Shown in pieces: positions 25,999-33,358 of a DNA stretch of 64,000 nt; position 1 is the stretch's first letter; each line of letters starts with the position of its first letter. The notes beneath the pieces were generated by a model. It was not told the DNA's origin and searched no databases. It saw nothing but the letters and a program-made list of their open reading frames with translations. Made by a program: the position numbers and the translations under genes. Location: the NCBI RefSeq assembly GCF_009741275.1, contig NZ_WOWS01000007.1, positions 62,001 to 126,000 on the forward strand, read 5' to 3'. The DNA comes from Winogradskyella endarachnes. Lineage in GTDB: Bacteria; Bacteroidota; Bacteroidia; Flavobacteriales; Flavobacteriaceae.

Positions 25999-26853
25999 AT
26001 GTTATCAATTCTGCTCCCTACCGATTTTTCAGAGAATTCATTGAATGCCATAAATTATGCTTTAGAATTTTTTAAATATCAAAAAGTTCAATTTTATTTT
26101 ATGCATGCGTATCGTAATGAATTTTACGACCATAATGAATTGGTTTCTCGAGAAGTATTTGATAGCGTTTTAGAAAAAGTGCAAACCAATTCTAAATCTA
26201 ATCTTGAAAAATTATTAAAAAAAGTTAATAAATCAACACCAAATCCTAGATATATATATCATAGCATTTCGGCAAATAACTCACTAGTAGAAGAAGCTAA
26301 TGAGCTAACAGAAAAGCATAATATAGATTTAATAGTAATGGGTACTAAAGGAAAATCAAACGAGCGTCATATAATATTTGGTAGTCAAACGTTTCAAGTA
26401 TTAAAATATGTAGATTGTCCGGTTTTAGCAATTCCTTCTAACTACAAAAACACACAACCAAAACAAATTTTATTTCCTACAGATTATTTAATTCCTTACA
26501 AACGACGTGAGTTAAAACTCTTATCTGTTTTAGCTAAATCTTACAGAAGTGAAATTAATGTTGTTTACATCTCTACAAGTAACAAATTATCTATTAGACA
26601 AGAAGACAACAAAGCGTTTATTAAAGATGCCTTAATTGTAAACAAGGTAAACTTTAGTATTACAAACAGTAAAAAAGTCGCAGAATCTATCACTGCCCAT
26701 ATAGAAAACAACAGTATTGATATGTTAACTATGGTAAATACACAACATTCGTTTTTAGAAGATATGTTGTTTCCATCTACAATAGACAAAGTAAGTTTTG
26801 GACTTGAAATCCCACTTTTAGCCATGCAAAATACAACGCGTAATTACTTATAA
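25999..26853 (+). CDS. double-domain universal stress protein 2
   Basis: 284 aa, two UspA folds. The first domain starts ILLPTDFSENSLNAINYA and carries the ATP motif MGTKGKSNERHIIFGS. The second starts ILFPTDYLIPYKRRE and lacks the motif. The RRE-containing start of domain 2 is shared with paralog 6 (29644), so those two are probably closest relatives. Own activator-type promoter. Paralog 3 follows after 70 bases, probably by read-through. Confidence 0.92.
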   Translation: MLSILLPTDFSENSLNAINYALEFFKYQKVQFYFMHAYRNEFYDHNELVSREVFDSVLEKVQTNSKSNLEKLLKKVNKSTPNPRYIYHSISANNSLVEEANELTEKHNIDLIVMGTKGKSNERHIIFGSQTFQVLKYVDCPVLAIPSNYKNTQPKQILFPTDYLIPYKRRELKLLSVLAKSYRSEINVVYISTSNKLSIRQEDNKAFIKDALIVNKVNFSITNSKKVAESITAHIENNSIDMLTMVNTQHSFLEDMLFPSTIDKVSFGLEIPLLAMQNTTRNYL

Positions 26854-26923
26854 AACACAACAAAATAATATTAATAACCAAAACCAATAGTATGTGATTA
26901 GTAACAATTAAAACTTAGAACTC

Positions 26924-27772
26924 ATGAAAAATATACTTTTACCCACCGATTTTTCTGATAATTCATGGAATGCCATAAAGTATGCTATTCAATTATTTAA
27001 AGATGAAATCTGCACGTTTCATTTGCTTAACACGTATACACCCATAATCTATAATGTAGAGTATGTTTTGGGTTATCCTGCTCAATTTGGTCTTGGTGAT
27101 GCTATTAGAGATACTGCACAAGAAAATCTTAAAGATTTAACTACAAAAATTTCTCAAACGTTTGAGAAAAACCCAAAACACAAATTTATTACTGTTGCAC
27201 GTTTTAACACTTTAATTTCTGGTGTAAAAGAATATACCTCAGAGCATCAAACCGATTTAATAATAATGGGAACTAAAGGTGCAACAGGTGCAGAAGAAAT
27301 TTTGTTTGGTTCTAACACTGTACATGTTTTTAAAGAAATAAAATGCCCTGTATTGGCAATTCCTTCTGGTTTTAAATTTGAAAAGCCACTAGAAATATTA
27401 TTTCCCACTGATTTAGAAGTAGATTACAATGCTTTTAAAATAGAGATATTAAAACAAATTGCTATGGATAATCACTCTAGAATTAATGCACTACATGTTT
27501 CTACAGGTAATGACCTTACATTTAAACAAATCAATAGCCAACTAAAGTTAGAATCCCTATTTAAAGGTAGCTCATATTTATTCCATATTTACGACAGTAT
27601 GAACGTTACAGATGCCATTAATAAATTTCAGATTAAAGCAAAAATTAACTTAATAGCAATGATAAATAATAAGCATTCATTTTTTGAAAATTTATTTCAT
27701 AGATCTCCTTTAAATCAAATTGGATTTCATTTAAAAGTACCTTTTTTAGTGCTTCCGTCTAAGCAACCTTAA
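26924..27772 (+). CDS. double-domain universal stress protein 3
   Basis: 282 aa, two UspA folds; ILLPTDFSDNSWNAIKYA at the start and ATP motif MGTKGATGAEEILFGS. The second domain begins ILFPTDLEVDYNAFK and lacks the motif. The preceding 70 bases contain only a half-site (TGATTAGTAACA, 26894-26905) too close to the ATG to act as the others do, so expression probably comes from the promoter of paralog 2. Confidence 0.92.
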   Translation: MKNILLPTDFSDNSWNAIKYAIQLFKDEICTFHLLNTYTPIIYNVEYVLGYPAQFGLGDAIRDTAQENLKDLTTKISQTFEKNPKHKFITVARFNTLISGVKEYTSEHQTDLIIMGTKGATGAEEILFGSNTVHVFKEIKCPVLAIPSGFKFEKPLEILFPTDLEVDYNAFKIEILKQIAMDNHSRINALHVSTGNDLTFKQINSQLKLESLFKGSSYLFHIYDSMNVTDAINKFQIKAKINLIAMINNKHSFFENLFHRSPLNQIGFHLKVPFLVLPSKQP

Positions 27773-27813
27773 AACCCATCATCCTAGTAGCCAAACATGT
27801 ACTAAATAAACAC

Positions 27814-28647
27814 ATGAAAACTAATATTTTAATACCAACAGACTTTTCTGATAATGCTTGGTGTGCCACAGTTTATGCTTTAAAATTATTTAAAGATAAA
27901 GACTGTTTGTTTTACTTTTTTCACTCTACAAAATTAAAAATTAATTCTACAGCTAAACTATCTAATAAGCTTATCCATTTTTTAACAGAAAATGCTACTA
28001 AAGAATTATTACATCTTAAAGACATTGCAGAATCAACGGATGCTAATCCTAAGCATGATTTTGAAATAATTGTATGCAACAACGACCTTAATGAAACTAT
28101 GGTTAGAATTATTGAAAAAAATGATATTAACCTTGTTGTTATGGGAACAAAAGGAGCCACAAAGGGAAAAGAAATAATTTTTGGTAGTAACACAGTTAAA
28201 GCCATAAGAAAAATAAAAAAATGCCCAATTTTAGTTGTTCCAGATGAATACGATTATATGAGACCTTCACAAATTGCATTTCCAACTGACTTTAACCGAC
28301 TTTACAGTGAAGAATTAAAACCTCTTAAATTTTTATCAGACTTACATCAATCCAAAATCAGAGTAATACATATAAATAAAGAAGAAGAATTAACAGAATT
28401 GCAAGAGTACAATTTAGATCAATTAGAAGTTAAATTAAAAAAACATAATCACAGTTTTCATTGGATGCCAGATTATGGCAAAAAACATACCGCAATTAAA
28501 GATTTTATTGATGAATTAAATATAAATATTTTAGTAATGGTAAGTTATAAATATAGTTTTATAAAGCGTATTTTAAGAGAACCGGTAATAAAAAAAATAG
28601 GCTTTAAGCCTTCTATCCCTTTTTTAGTAATCCCTTATAACAACTGA
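27814..28647 (+). CDS. double-domain universal stress protein 4
   Basis: 277 aa, two UspA folds; ILIPTDFSDNAWCATVYA at the start, ATP motif MGTKGATKGKEIIFGS. The second domain starts IAFPTDFNRLYSEELKPL; this wording recurs in paralog 5 (IAFPTDFNRFYGEEL), so 4 and 5 look like a recent duplicate pair. The 41-base gap to paralog 3 shows no promoter. Its stop codon is part of the palindrome that precedes paralog 5. Confidence 0.92.
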   Translation: MKTNILIPTDFSDNAWCATVYALKLFKDKDCLFYFFHSTKLKINSTAKLSNKLIHFLTENATKELLHLKDIAESTDANPKHDFEIIVCNNDLNETMVRIIEKNDINLVVMGTKGATKGKEIIFGSNTVKAIRKIKKCPILVVPDEYDYMRPSQIAFPTDFNRLYSEELKPLKFLSDLHQSKIRVIHINKEEELTELQEYNLDQLEVKLKKHNHSFHWMPDYGKKHTAIKDFIDELNINILVMVSYKYSFIKRILREPVIKKIGFKPSIPFLVIPYNN

Positions 28648-28687
28648 TAAAAATCATTTTATTTTAAGTCTCTATGAGGTATTTTTA
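28645..28687 (+). promoter_or_regulatory. promoter with TGAY-N4-RTCA site overlapping a stop codon
   Basis: The perfect palindrome TGATAAAAATCA lies at 28645-28656; its first three bases are the TGA stop of paralog 4. TATTTTTA at 28680-28687 starts 29.5 bp from its centre and would serve paralog 5 at 28712. Confidence 0.65.
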
Positions 28688-28711
28688 TTTAAAGGTTAAA
28701 TTAATTAAGTC

Positions 28712-29551
28712 ATGAGACATCATATTTTACTTCCTACAGATTTTTCAGACAATGCATGGAGCGCAGCAATGTATGCAACAAAATTATACAATAATGAAGC
28801 CTGTACATTCTATCTTCTTAACACATGGAGTTTTTCTAATTCTACATCTAGAACCTATATCACTTCAACATATATAAATACTCTTCAAGAAAAAGCATCT
28901 GTAAAATTAGAAGAATTTAAAAACAAAATTTTAAAACAAAGTAATACAGAACTACATGAGTTTAAAACAGTTTTAAGTAAAGATTCTTTAATCACTGCTA
29001 TAAAAAAAGCAATAGATAACTACAGTATTACTCTTATCATTATGGGAACAAAAGGAGCTACTGGCACTAAAGAGTTTTTATTTGGTAGTAATACCGTAAA
29101 CGTTATAAGTAAAATAAAGGACTGCCCTGTTTTAGCTATACCTAATGGTTTTAAATTTGTTGCTCCAAAAAAAATTGCTTTCCCTACGGATTTTAATAGA
29201 TTTTATGGTGAAGAATTATCAGAATTGAAGGAATTAGCAAAATTATTCAATTCTAAAATTACAATTATGCATATTAATGGTAAAAAAGACTTAACAGACA
29301 AGCAAAATTACAACTTATCAATGCTTAAGGCTTATTTAGAAAACTACAAACACAGTTTTCATTGGATGAAGGGTTTTACCAGTAAAGAGCAAGCCATTAC
29401 AACTTTTATAGAAGAACTTAAAATCAATATACTAACAATGATAAACTACGAACATAGTTTCATTGAAAATTTAACCAAAGAACCTGTTGTTAAAAATATT
29501 GGTTATCACACTATAATTCCTTTTTTAGTTATTCCGTGTTCTATTACCTAA
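28712..29551 (+). CDS. double-domain universal stress protein 5
   Basis: 279 aa, two UspA folds; ILLPTDFSDNAWSAAMYA at the start, ATP motif MGTKGATGTKEFLFGS. The second domain lacks the motif and ends in YHTIIPFLVIP. Strong similarity to paralog 4, including KHSFHWM versus NHSFHWM in the second domain. It has its own activator-type promoter inside the end of paralog 4. Confidence 0.92.
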   Translation: MRHHILLPTDFSDNAWSAAMYATKLYNNEACTFYLLNTWSFSNSTSRTYITSTYINTLQEKASVKLEEFKNKILKQSNTELHEFKTVLSKDSLITAIKKAIDNYSITLIIMGTKGATGTKEFLFGSNTVNVISKIKDCPVLAIPNGFKFVAPKKIAFPTDFNRFYGEELSELKELAKLFNSKITIMHINGKKDLTDKQNYNLSMLKAYLENYKHSFHWMKGFTSKEQAITTFIEELKINILTMINYEHSFIENLTKEPVVKNIGYHTIIPFLVIPCSIT

Positions 29552-29643
29552 AATTGTAATCATAACTTTTGAGAACATCTTAGAAAACTATACTGGAGTT
29601 TAGTTAAGTGCTTTTTTTTCATCAGGATTAAACTAAAATAATC

Positions 29644-30495
29644 ATGAGACATAAAATTTTACTCCCAACAGATTTTTCTAAAAACTCTATTAAAGCTATA
29701 AATTGTGCAAGAGCGCTATTTAAAAATGAGCATTGTAATTTTTATATTATGAATGTGTTTTCTGCTGTAGGAACCATTTTAGAAAATTTATTAAATATGC
29801 AACCTGGTAACGAATTTTACCAAACCGCTAAACTTAATTCTGAAAAAGGATTAGCTAAGGTATTAGATATAATTACGCTAAGTAATAAACCAAACCCAAA
29901 ACATCATTTTGAAATTATATCTGAATTTAATGATATTACAGAAGCTGTAAAGCATATTGTAGACAAAAAAGATATAGAAATGATTGTTATGGGTACAAAA
30001 GGTAAAACACAATCTAGACAAACAGCCTTTGGTAGTAATGCTATTAACATTATGGAAAAAGTGCATAATTGCCCTGTACTTGTTGTACCAGAAGCTACTA
30101 AAATAAATAGTCTAAAAGAGGTTGTATTTCCTACAGATTATAAAATTCCCTTTAAAAGGAGAGAACTTATACACCTTATTAATATTGTAAAGAAAACCAA
30201 TGCCAATATTGCTATTTTACACGTAGACCAAGGCAAATTAACCCAACAACAAGTAGATAATAAAAACCTACTAAAAGAAATTTTTAAAGGTATTAATTAC
30301 AACTTTCACAATTTATCTAATAATTCAATACAAGCAGCCATTAACAACTTTGTAGAAAGTAGATCCAGCAACATGGTTGCTTTTATAAATAAAAAGCATG
30401 CGTTTTTTGGAAGCATATTTAGCAACCCATTGGTAAAAGAAATTACTTTCCATCTAAAGGTTCCTATTTTAGCATTACACGATTTAAGCAACTGA
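29644..30495 (+). CDS. double-domain universal stress protein 6
   Basis: 283 aa, two UspA folds; ILLPTDFSKNSIKAINCA at the start, ATP motif MGTKGKTQSRQTAFGS. The second domain starts VVFPTDYKIPFKRRE, as in paralog 2. No TGAY-N4-RTCA site was found in the 92-base gap before it, so it is probably read from the promoter of paralog 5. Confidence 0.92.
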   Translation: MRHKILLPTDFSKNSIKAINCARALFKNEHCNFYIMNVFSAVGTILENLLNMQPGNEFYQTAKLNSEKGLAKVLDIITLSNKPNPKHHFEIISEFNDITEAVKHIVDKKDIEMIVMGTKGKTQSRQTAFGSNAINIMEKVHNCPVLVVPEATKINSLKEVVFPTDYKIPFKRRELIHLINIVKKTNANIAILHVDQGKLTQQQVDNKNLLKEIFKGINYNFHNLSNNSIQAAINNFVESRSSNMVAFINKKHAFFGSIFSNPLVKEITFHLKVPILALHDLSN

Positions 30496-30572
30496 TTTGT
30501 TTTTATATATTCAAACAAACTTAATTACCCAACTATTTTATTTCTCTCATAATTAAAAAACCTGCTAGAAAC

Positions 30573-30615
30573 TGACCAATATCATTTTAAAATTTAATAA
30601 TGGTTTTTACTTTTA
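30573..30615 (+). promoter_or_regulatory. promoter with TGAY-N4-RTCA site, Hsp20 gene
   Basis: TGACCAATATCA lies at 30573-30584. TACTTTTA at 30608-30615 starts 29.5 bp from its centre. The Hsp20 ATG follows at 30661, leaving a leader of about 40 bases. Confidence 0.7.
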
Positions 30616-30660
30616 ATAGCATCAGAAGAAAATAATGTTTAACATCAAAATTATAAAATT

Positions 30661-31113
30661 ATGTCACTTATTAAGACTAATAACAGACGACGTAAGTTCC
30701 CAACATGGAACAATGATGGACTAAAAAGTTTTCTGAGAAATGATGACTTTTTTAATAACGATTTCTTTGAAGAAGACAACTTAATGCCAGCAATGAATAT
30801 TAAGGAATCTGAGAACAGCTTTGATATTGAGTTTGCTGCACCTGGTTTTTCTAAAAGAGACTTTGAGGTTACAATATGCAATAACATTCTTAATGTAAGT
30901 GGTGAAAAAGAACACCAAAAAGAAGAGAAAGACGAAGATTTTACACGCAAAGAGTTTAGTTATAATTCTTTTAAAAGATCTTTAAGTCTTCCGGAGTCGG
31001 TAAATTCTAACCAAAACGTCAATGCAATCTACAAAGACGGTATTTTAAAATTAAATCTTCAAAAAAACACAGAATCTAAAGACTACCCTAAAAAAGTAAT
31101 TGAGGTTCACTAA
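30661..31113 (+). CDS. Hsp20-family small heat-shock protein
   Basis: 150 aa. The alpha-crystallin domain runs from about residue 40 (MPAMNIKESENSFDIEFAAPG) to the end, with FEVTICNNILNVSGE, the SFKRSLSLPESV strand and the dimer-loop GILKLNL. It has a short N-terminal arm and an end KKVIEVH. Such ATP-independent holdases keep unfolded proteins soluble in the cytosol. It has an activator-type promoter and lies directly after six universal stress genes. Confidence 0.95.
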   Translation: MSLIKTNNRRRKFPTWNNDGLKSFLRNDDFFNNDFFEEDNLMPAMNIKESENSFDIEFAAPGFSKRDFEVTICNNILNVSGEKEHQKEEKDEDFTRKEFSYNSFKRSLSLPESVNSNQNVNAIYKDGILKLNLQKNTESKDYPKKVIEVH

Positions 31114-31120
31114 AAAAACC

Positions 31121-31155
31121 GAAAGCAGAAAGTAGTTAAAAAACTTTCTGCTTTC
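31121..31155 (+). other. strong hairpin between Hsp20 and the 149-aa gene
   Basis: GAAAGCAGAAAGT (31121-31133) pairs with ACTTTCTGCTTTC (31143-31155) in 13 perfect base pairs with a 9-nt loop. It is not followed by a T-run, so it is more likely an mRNA-stability or partial read-through element than a full terminator. Confidence 0.6.
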
Positions 31156-31173
31156 ACCTAAATCCCATTTAAA

Positions 31174-31623
31174 ATGAAAACAACACAAACACAATCTAAT
31201 TACACGGAATGGATTAGTGCAGAACAAATGCACCAAGATTCTAAAGAATGGCTATCTGAACTGTTGTTTATTAAAGATGAACACTTGTTTTATGAAGACC
31301 TTATTAAAACCTTCACTATGCAGCTTATAGAACCAGAGCATTTTGTAGATAACAAAGAAATAATAGACACCTTAAACCGTTCTCAAAAACAAAATAATTT
31401 ATTAATTGAAGCTATTAAAGTACATGAGAATGATTTACAAATTTTATTGGATGGTATAAACCAAACAGAACAAGAAAAAGCCTATAGAAAATCTCACAAA
31501 GGATTAATACTAGAATTAATAGAATTTGAAAAATTTTACAAAATTCTAAAAAAACAAGTGTTTGATATTTTTTCAGCTATAAAAAAAGAAGACAAATTAA
31601 ATCATCTATTAGAACAAAGGTAA
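31174..31623 (+). CDS. conserved-looking helical protein behind Hsp20
   Basis: 149 aa, acidic and helical with probable coiled coils (about 60-145); no signal peptide or membrane segment. It starts with a polar MKTTQTQSNYTEWISAEQMH and includes WLSELLFIKDEHLFYEDLIK. No family recognised. Located 60 bases after hsp20 across a stable hairpin, so probably co-expressed. The 140 bases after it contain only weak A/T-only hairpins. Confidence 0.6.
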   Translation: MKTTQTQSNYTEWISAEQMHQDSKEWLSELLFIKDEHLFYEDLIKTFTMQLIEPEHFVDNKEIIDTLNRSQKQNNLLIEAIKVHENDLQILLDGINQTEQEKAYRKSHKGLILELIEFEKFYKILKKQVFDIFSAIKKEDKLNHLLEQR

Positions 31624-31763
31624 TACCGAGGTTAGTTATTTTAAATTTTAAAATAATAGTTAAAAACGCTATCACCAACTATTAAACCTACTATAATTTT
31701 ATTATTAGGTAATATATTTATTCATCTTAGGCAAGTAATAACTTCTCATTCTAAAACAATATC

Positions 31764-32597
31764 TTAAACATGAAACACTAATAATGGCACGCGTAATTTA
31801 TTACTTATTTTACTAGTTTTAGAGCCCGTAAAGAAACGTTCAAAAAACGTTTTCTTTTGCACTAATAAACTAATCATATCTATATTATGAATTTGTACAT
31901 AAGATTGTACGGCATATTCTGTAGGTACACCTTTTATCAAATGATACGTAAATTGTAAAGTATTAGTTAAGCTATTAATGTAATTTTTATCTGTATTTAG
32001 ATGCGTTTGCGAATCTTCATTTGGATTTAATCTCAGCAAATGGATCCTTTTGAAAAACTTAGATGTAAAGCTTACTAATTCTGAAAAAGCCGTGCTGTTC
32101 AGTGTATCTTCTAATTCTAAAGGCAATAATAATTCTGAAACGGTTGTAAAAGTAAAACCCTCTGGTATCACTAAAGTTGGGCAATTTACGTTTCTAATTA
32201 CATTAATAGTATTACTTCCAAAAATTCGCTCTGCTGCTCCTGTAACACCATTATTTCCCATAACTATTAAGTCTATAGCTTTGGAAGCTATAACCTGATT
32301 AATAGCTTCGGTTAAGCTATCAAAATCAATTAAACTTTTAAATTTAAAATTAGCTTTACCAAATTTAGTTTCAATAGTGTTTACAAGTTTGGTTAATTTA
32401 TTTTTCGATGTTTTTAAAACTGAATCATATAAATTTTGTCCGCCACCCATTACTAAATCATCACTAATATAACCTTTAGTTTTTTGAACATGAAGCACAA
32501 AAAAATTACACTGGTAATCTTTTAATAATTCTAAGGCAAATTGGATAGCGTTAGTAGAATTTTCAGAAAAGTCCGTAAGTAAAAGTATCTGTTTCAT
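31764..32597 (-). CDS. double-domain universal stress protein 7
   Basis: 277 aa, two UspA folds; MKQILLLTDFSENSTNAIQFA at the start (in pieces), ATP motif MGNNGVTGAAERIFGS. The second domain (from about 145) lacks the motif. The ATG at 32597 is preferred over an in-frame upstream ATG at 32624, because that one lies upstream of the -7 element (32620-32613). It faces the cluster from the opposite strand and is the most divergent paralog (NNG instead of TKG). Confidence 0.9.
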   Translation of the reverse strand: MKQILLLTDFSENSTNAIQFALELLKDYQCNFFVLHVQKTKGYISDDLVMGGGQNLYDSVLKTSKNKLTKLVNTIETKFGKANFKFKSLIDFDSLTEAINQVIASKAIDLIVMGNNGVTGAAERIFGSNTINVIRNVNCPTLVIPEGFTFTTVSELLLPLELEDTLNSTAFSELVSFTSKFFKRIHLLRLNPNEDSQTHLNTDKNYINSLTNTLQFTYHLIKGVPTEYAVQSYVQIHNIDMISLLVQKKTFFERFFTGSKTSKISNKLRVPLLVFHV

Positions 32598-32612
32598 TAT
32601 TTTGAGATTTAC

Positions 32613-32655
32613 TAAATTTAACAAAAGTAAATAACACTAAAAATGATTACGGTCA
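32613..32655 (-). promoter_or_regulatory. promoter with TGAY-N4-RTCA site, universal stress gene 7
   Basis: TGATTACGGTCA lies at 32644-32655. The minus-strand TAAATTTA (32620-32613) starts 29.5 bp from its centre. The predicted leader before the ATG at 32597 is about 10 bases. Confidence 0.65.
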
Positions 32656-32708
32656 ATGATAAGAACAATTAAAAATTCTTAAGCTCAAAATTTTTATAGT
32701 TAATATAA

Positions 32709-32738
32709 AAAACCTGTGAAACTTAATTCACAGGTTTT
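32709..32738 (-). terminator. terminator of the FKBP gene
   Basis: AAAACCTGTGAA (32709-32720) and TTCACAGGTTTT (32727-32738) form a perfect 12-bp stem with a 6-nt loop; on the minus strand the stem is followed by further T. Confidence 0.85.
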
Positions 32739-32760
32739 AATTTTTAAAGACAATAGACTT

Positions 32761-33189
32761 TTATTTAATCTCAACTAATTCAAGATCAAATACTAATTCT
32801 TGCCCAGCTAAAGGATGATTTCCATCTACAATAACGTGGTCTTCATTAACTTCTACAATTCTAAATTGGTGCTCATTACCTTGTCCATCTCTAGATGCTA
32901 AACCTAAACCAACTGCGGGTTCCATTTCTGGTGGTAATTGTGTTTTTTCAACCTTGTGAAATAATTCTTTTATTATATCTCCATAAGCTTCTTCCATAGG
33001 AATATCTACAGTTTTCTTATCATTCACCTTCATATTTATAACTGCTTTTTCAAAACCCGGAATTAGCATACCTTTTCCTAAAGTAAATTCTAAAGGCTCA
33101 CGCTCTAAAGAACTATCAAAGATTTGTCCACTTTTTAATTTTCCTGTATAATGAACTCTTACAGTATCATTTTCTTTTACTTGACTCAT
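32761..33189 (-). CDS. FKBP-type peptidyl-prolyl isomerase, SlyD/SlpA-like
   Basis: 142 aa. FKBP start MSQVKENDTVRVHYTGKLKS, DSSLEREPLEFTLGKGMLIPG, then the inserted IF flap (about 70-120) and the closing HPLAGQELVFDLELVEI. It lacks the His-rich metal tail of SlyD, so it is closer to SlpA/FkpB. Cytosolic folding helper. Not obviously tied to the regulon: no TGAY-N4-RTCA site precedes it. Confidence 0.92.
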   Translation of the reverse strand: MSQVKENDTVRVHYTGKLKSGQIFDSSLEREPLEFTLGKGMLIPGFEKAVINMKVNDKKTVDIPMEEAYGDIIKELFHKVEKTQLPPEMEPAVGLGLASRDGQGNEHQFRIVEVNEDHVIVDGNHPLAGQELVFDLELVEIK

Positions 33190-33358
33190 AAATTTCTGAT
33201 TTCATTTTAAATAAGTGGCAAAACTATTGTTTATAACAGAGAATAAAGAATGATACTTTACTTAATCTATGTAATTATGAAAAACTTAACTTATTACCTT
33301 TTAGTATTGGTAAGTTACGGCTAATGTTAGTACCTACAACATTTTGTTAATAGTTAAT

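Noticed and set aside
26894-26905. TGATTAGTAACA before universal stress gene 3
   Set aside because: Only one half matches and the expected start would lie inside the gene.
31636-31656. TTATTTTAAA/TTTAAAATAA hairpin after the 149-aa gene
   Set aside because: Made of A/T only, so weak and likely by chance at this base composition; not listed as a terminator.
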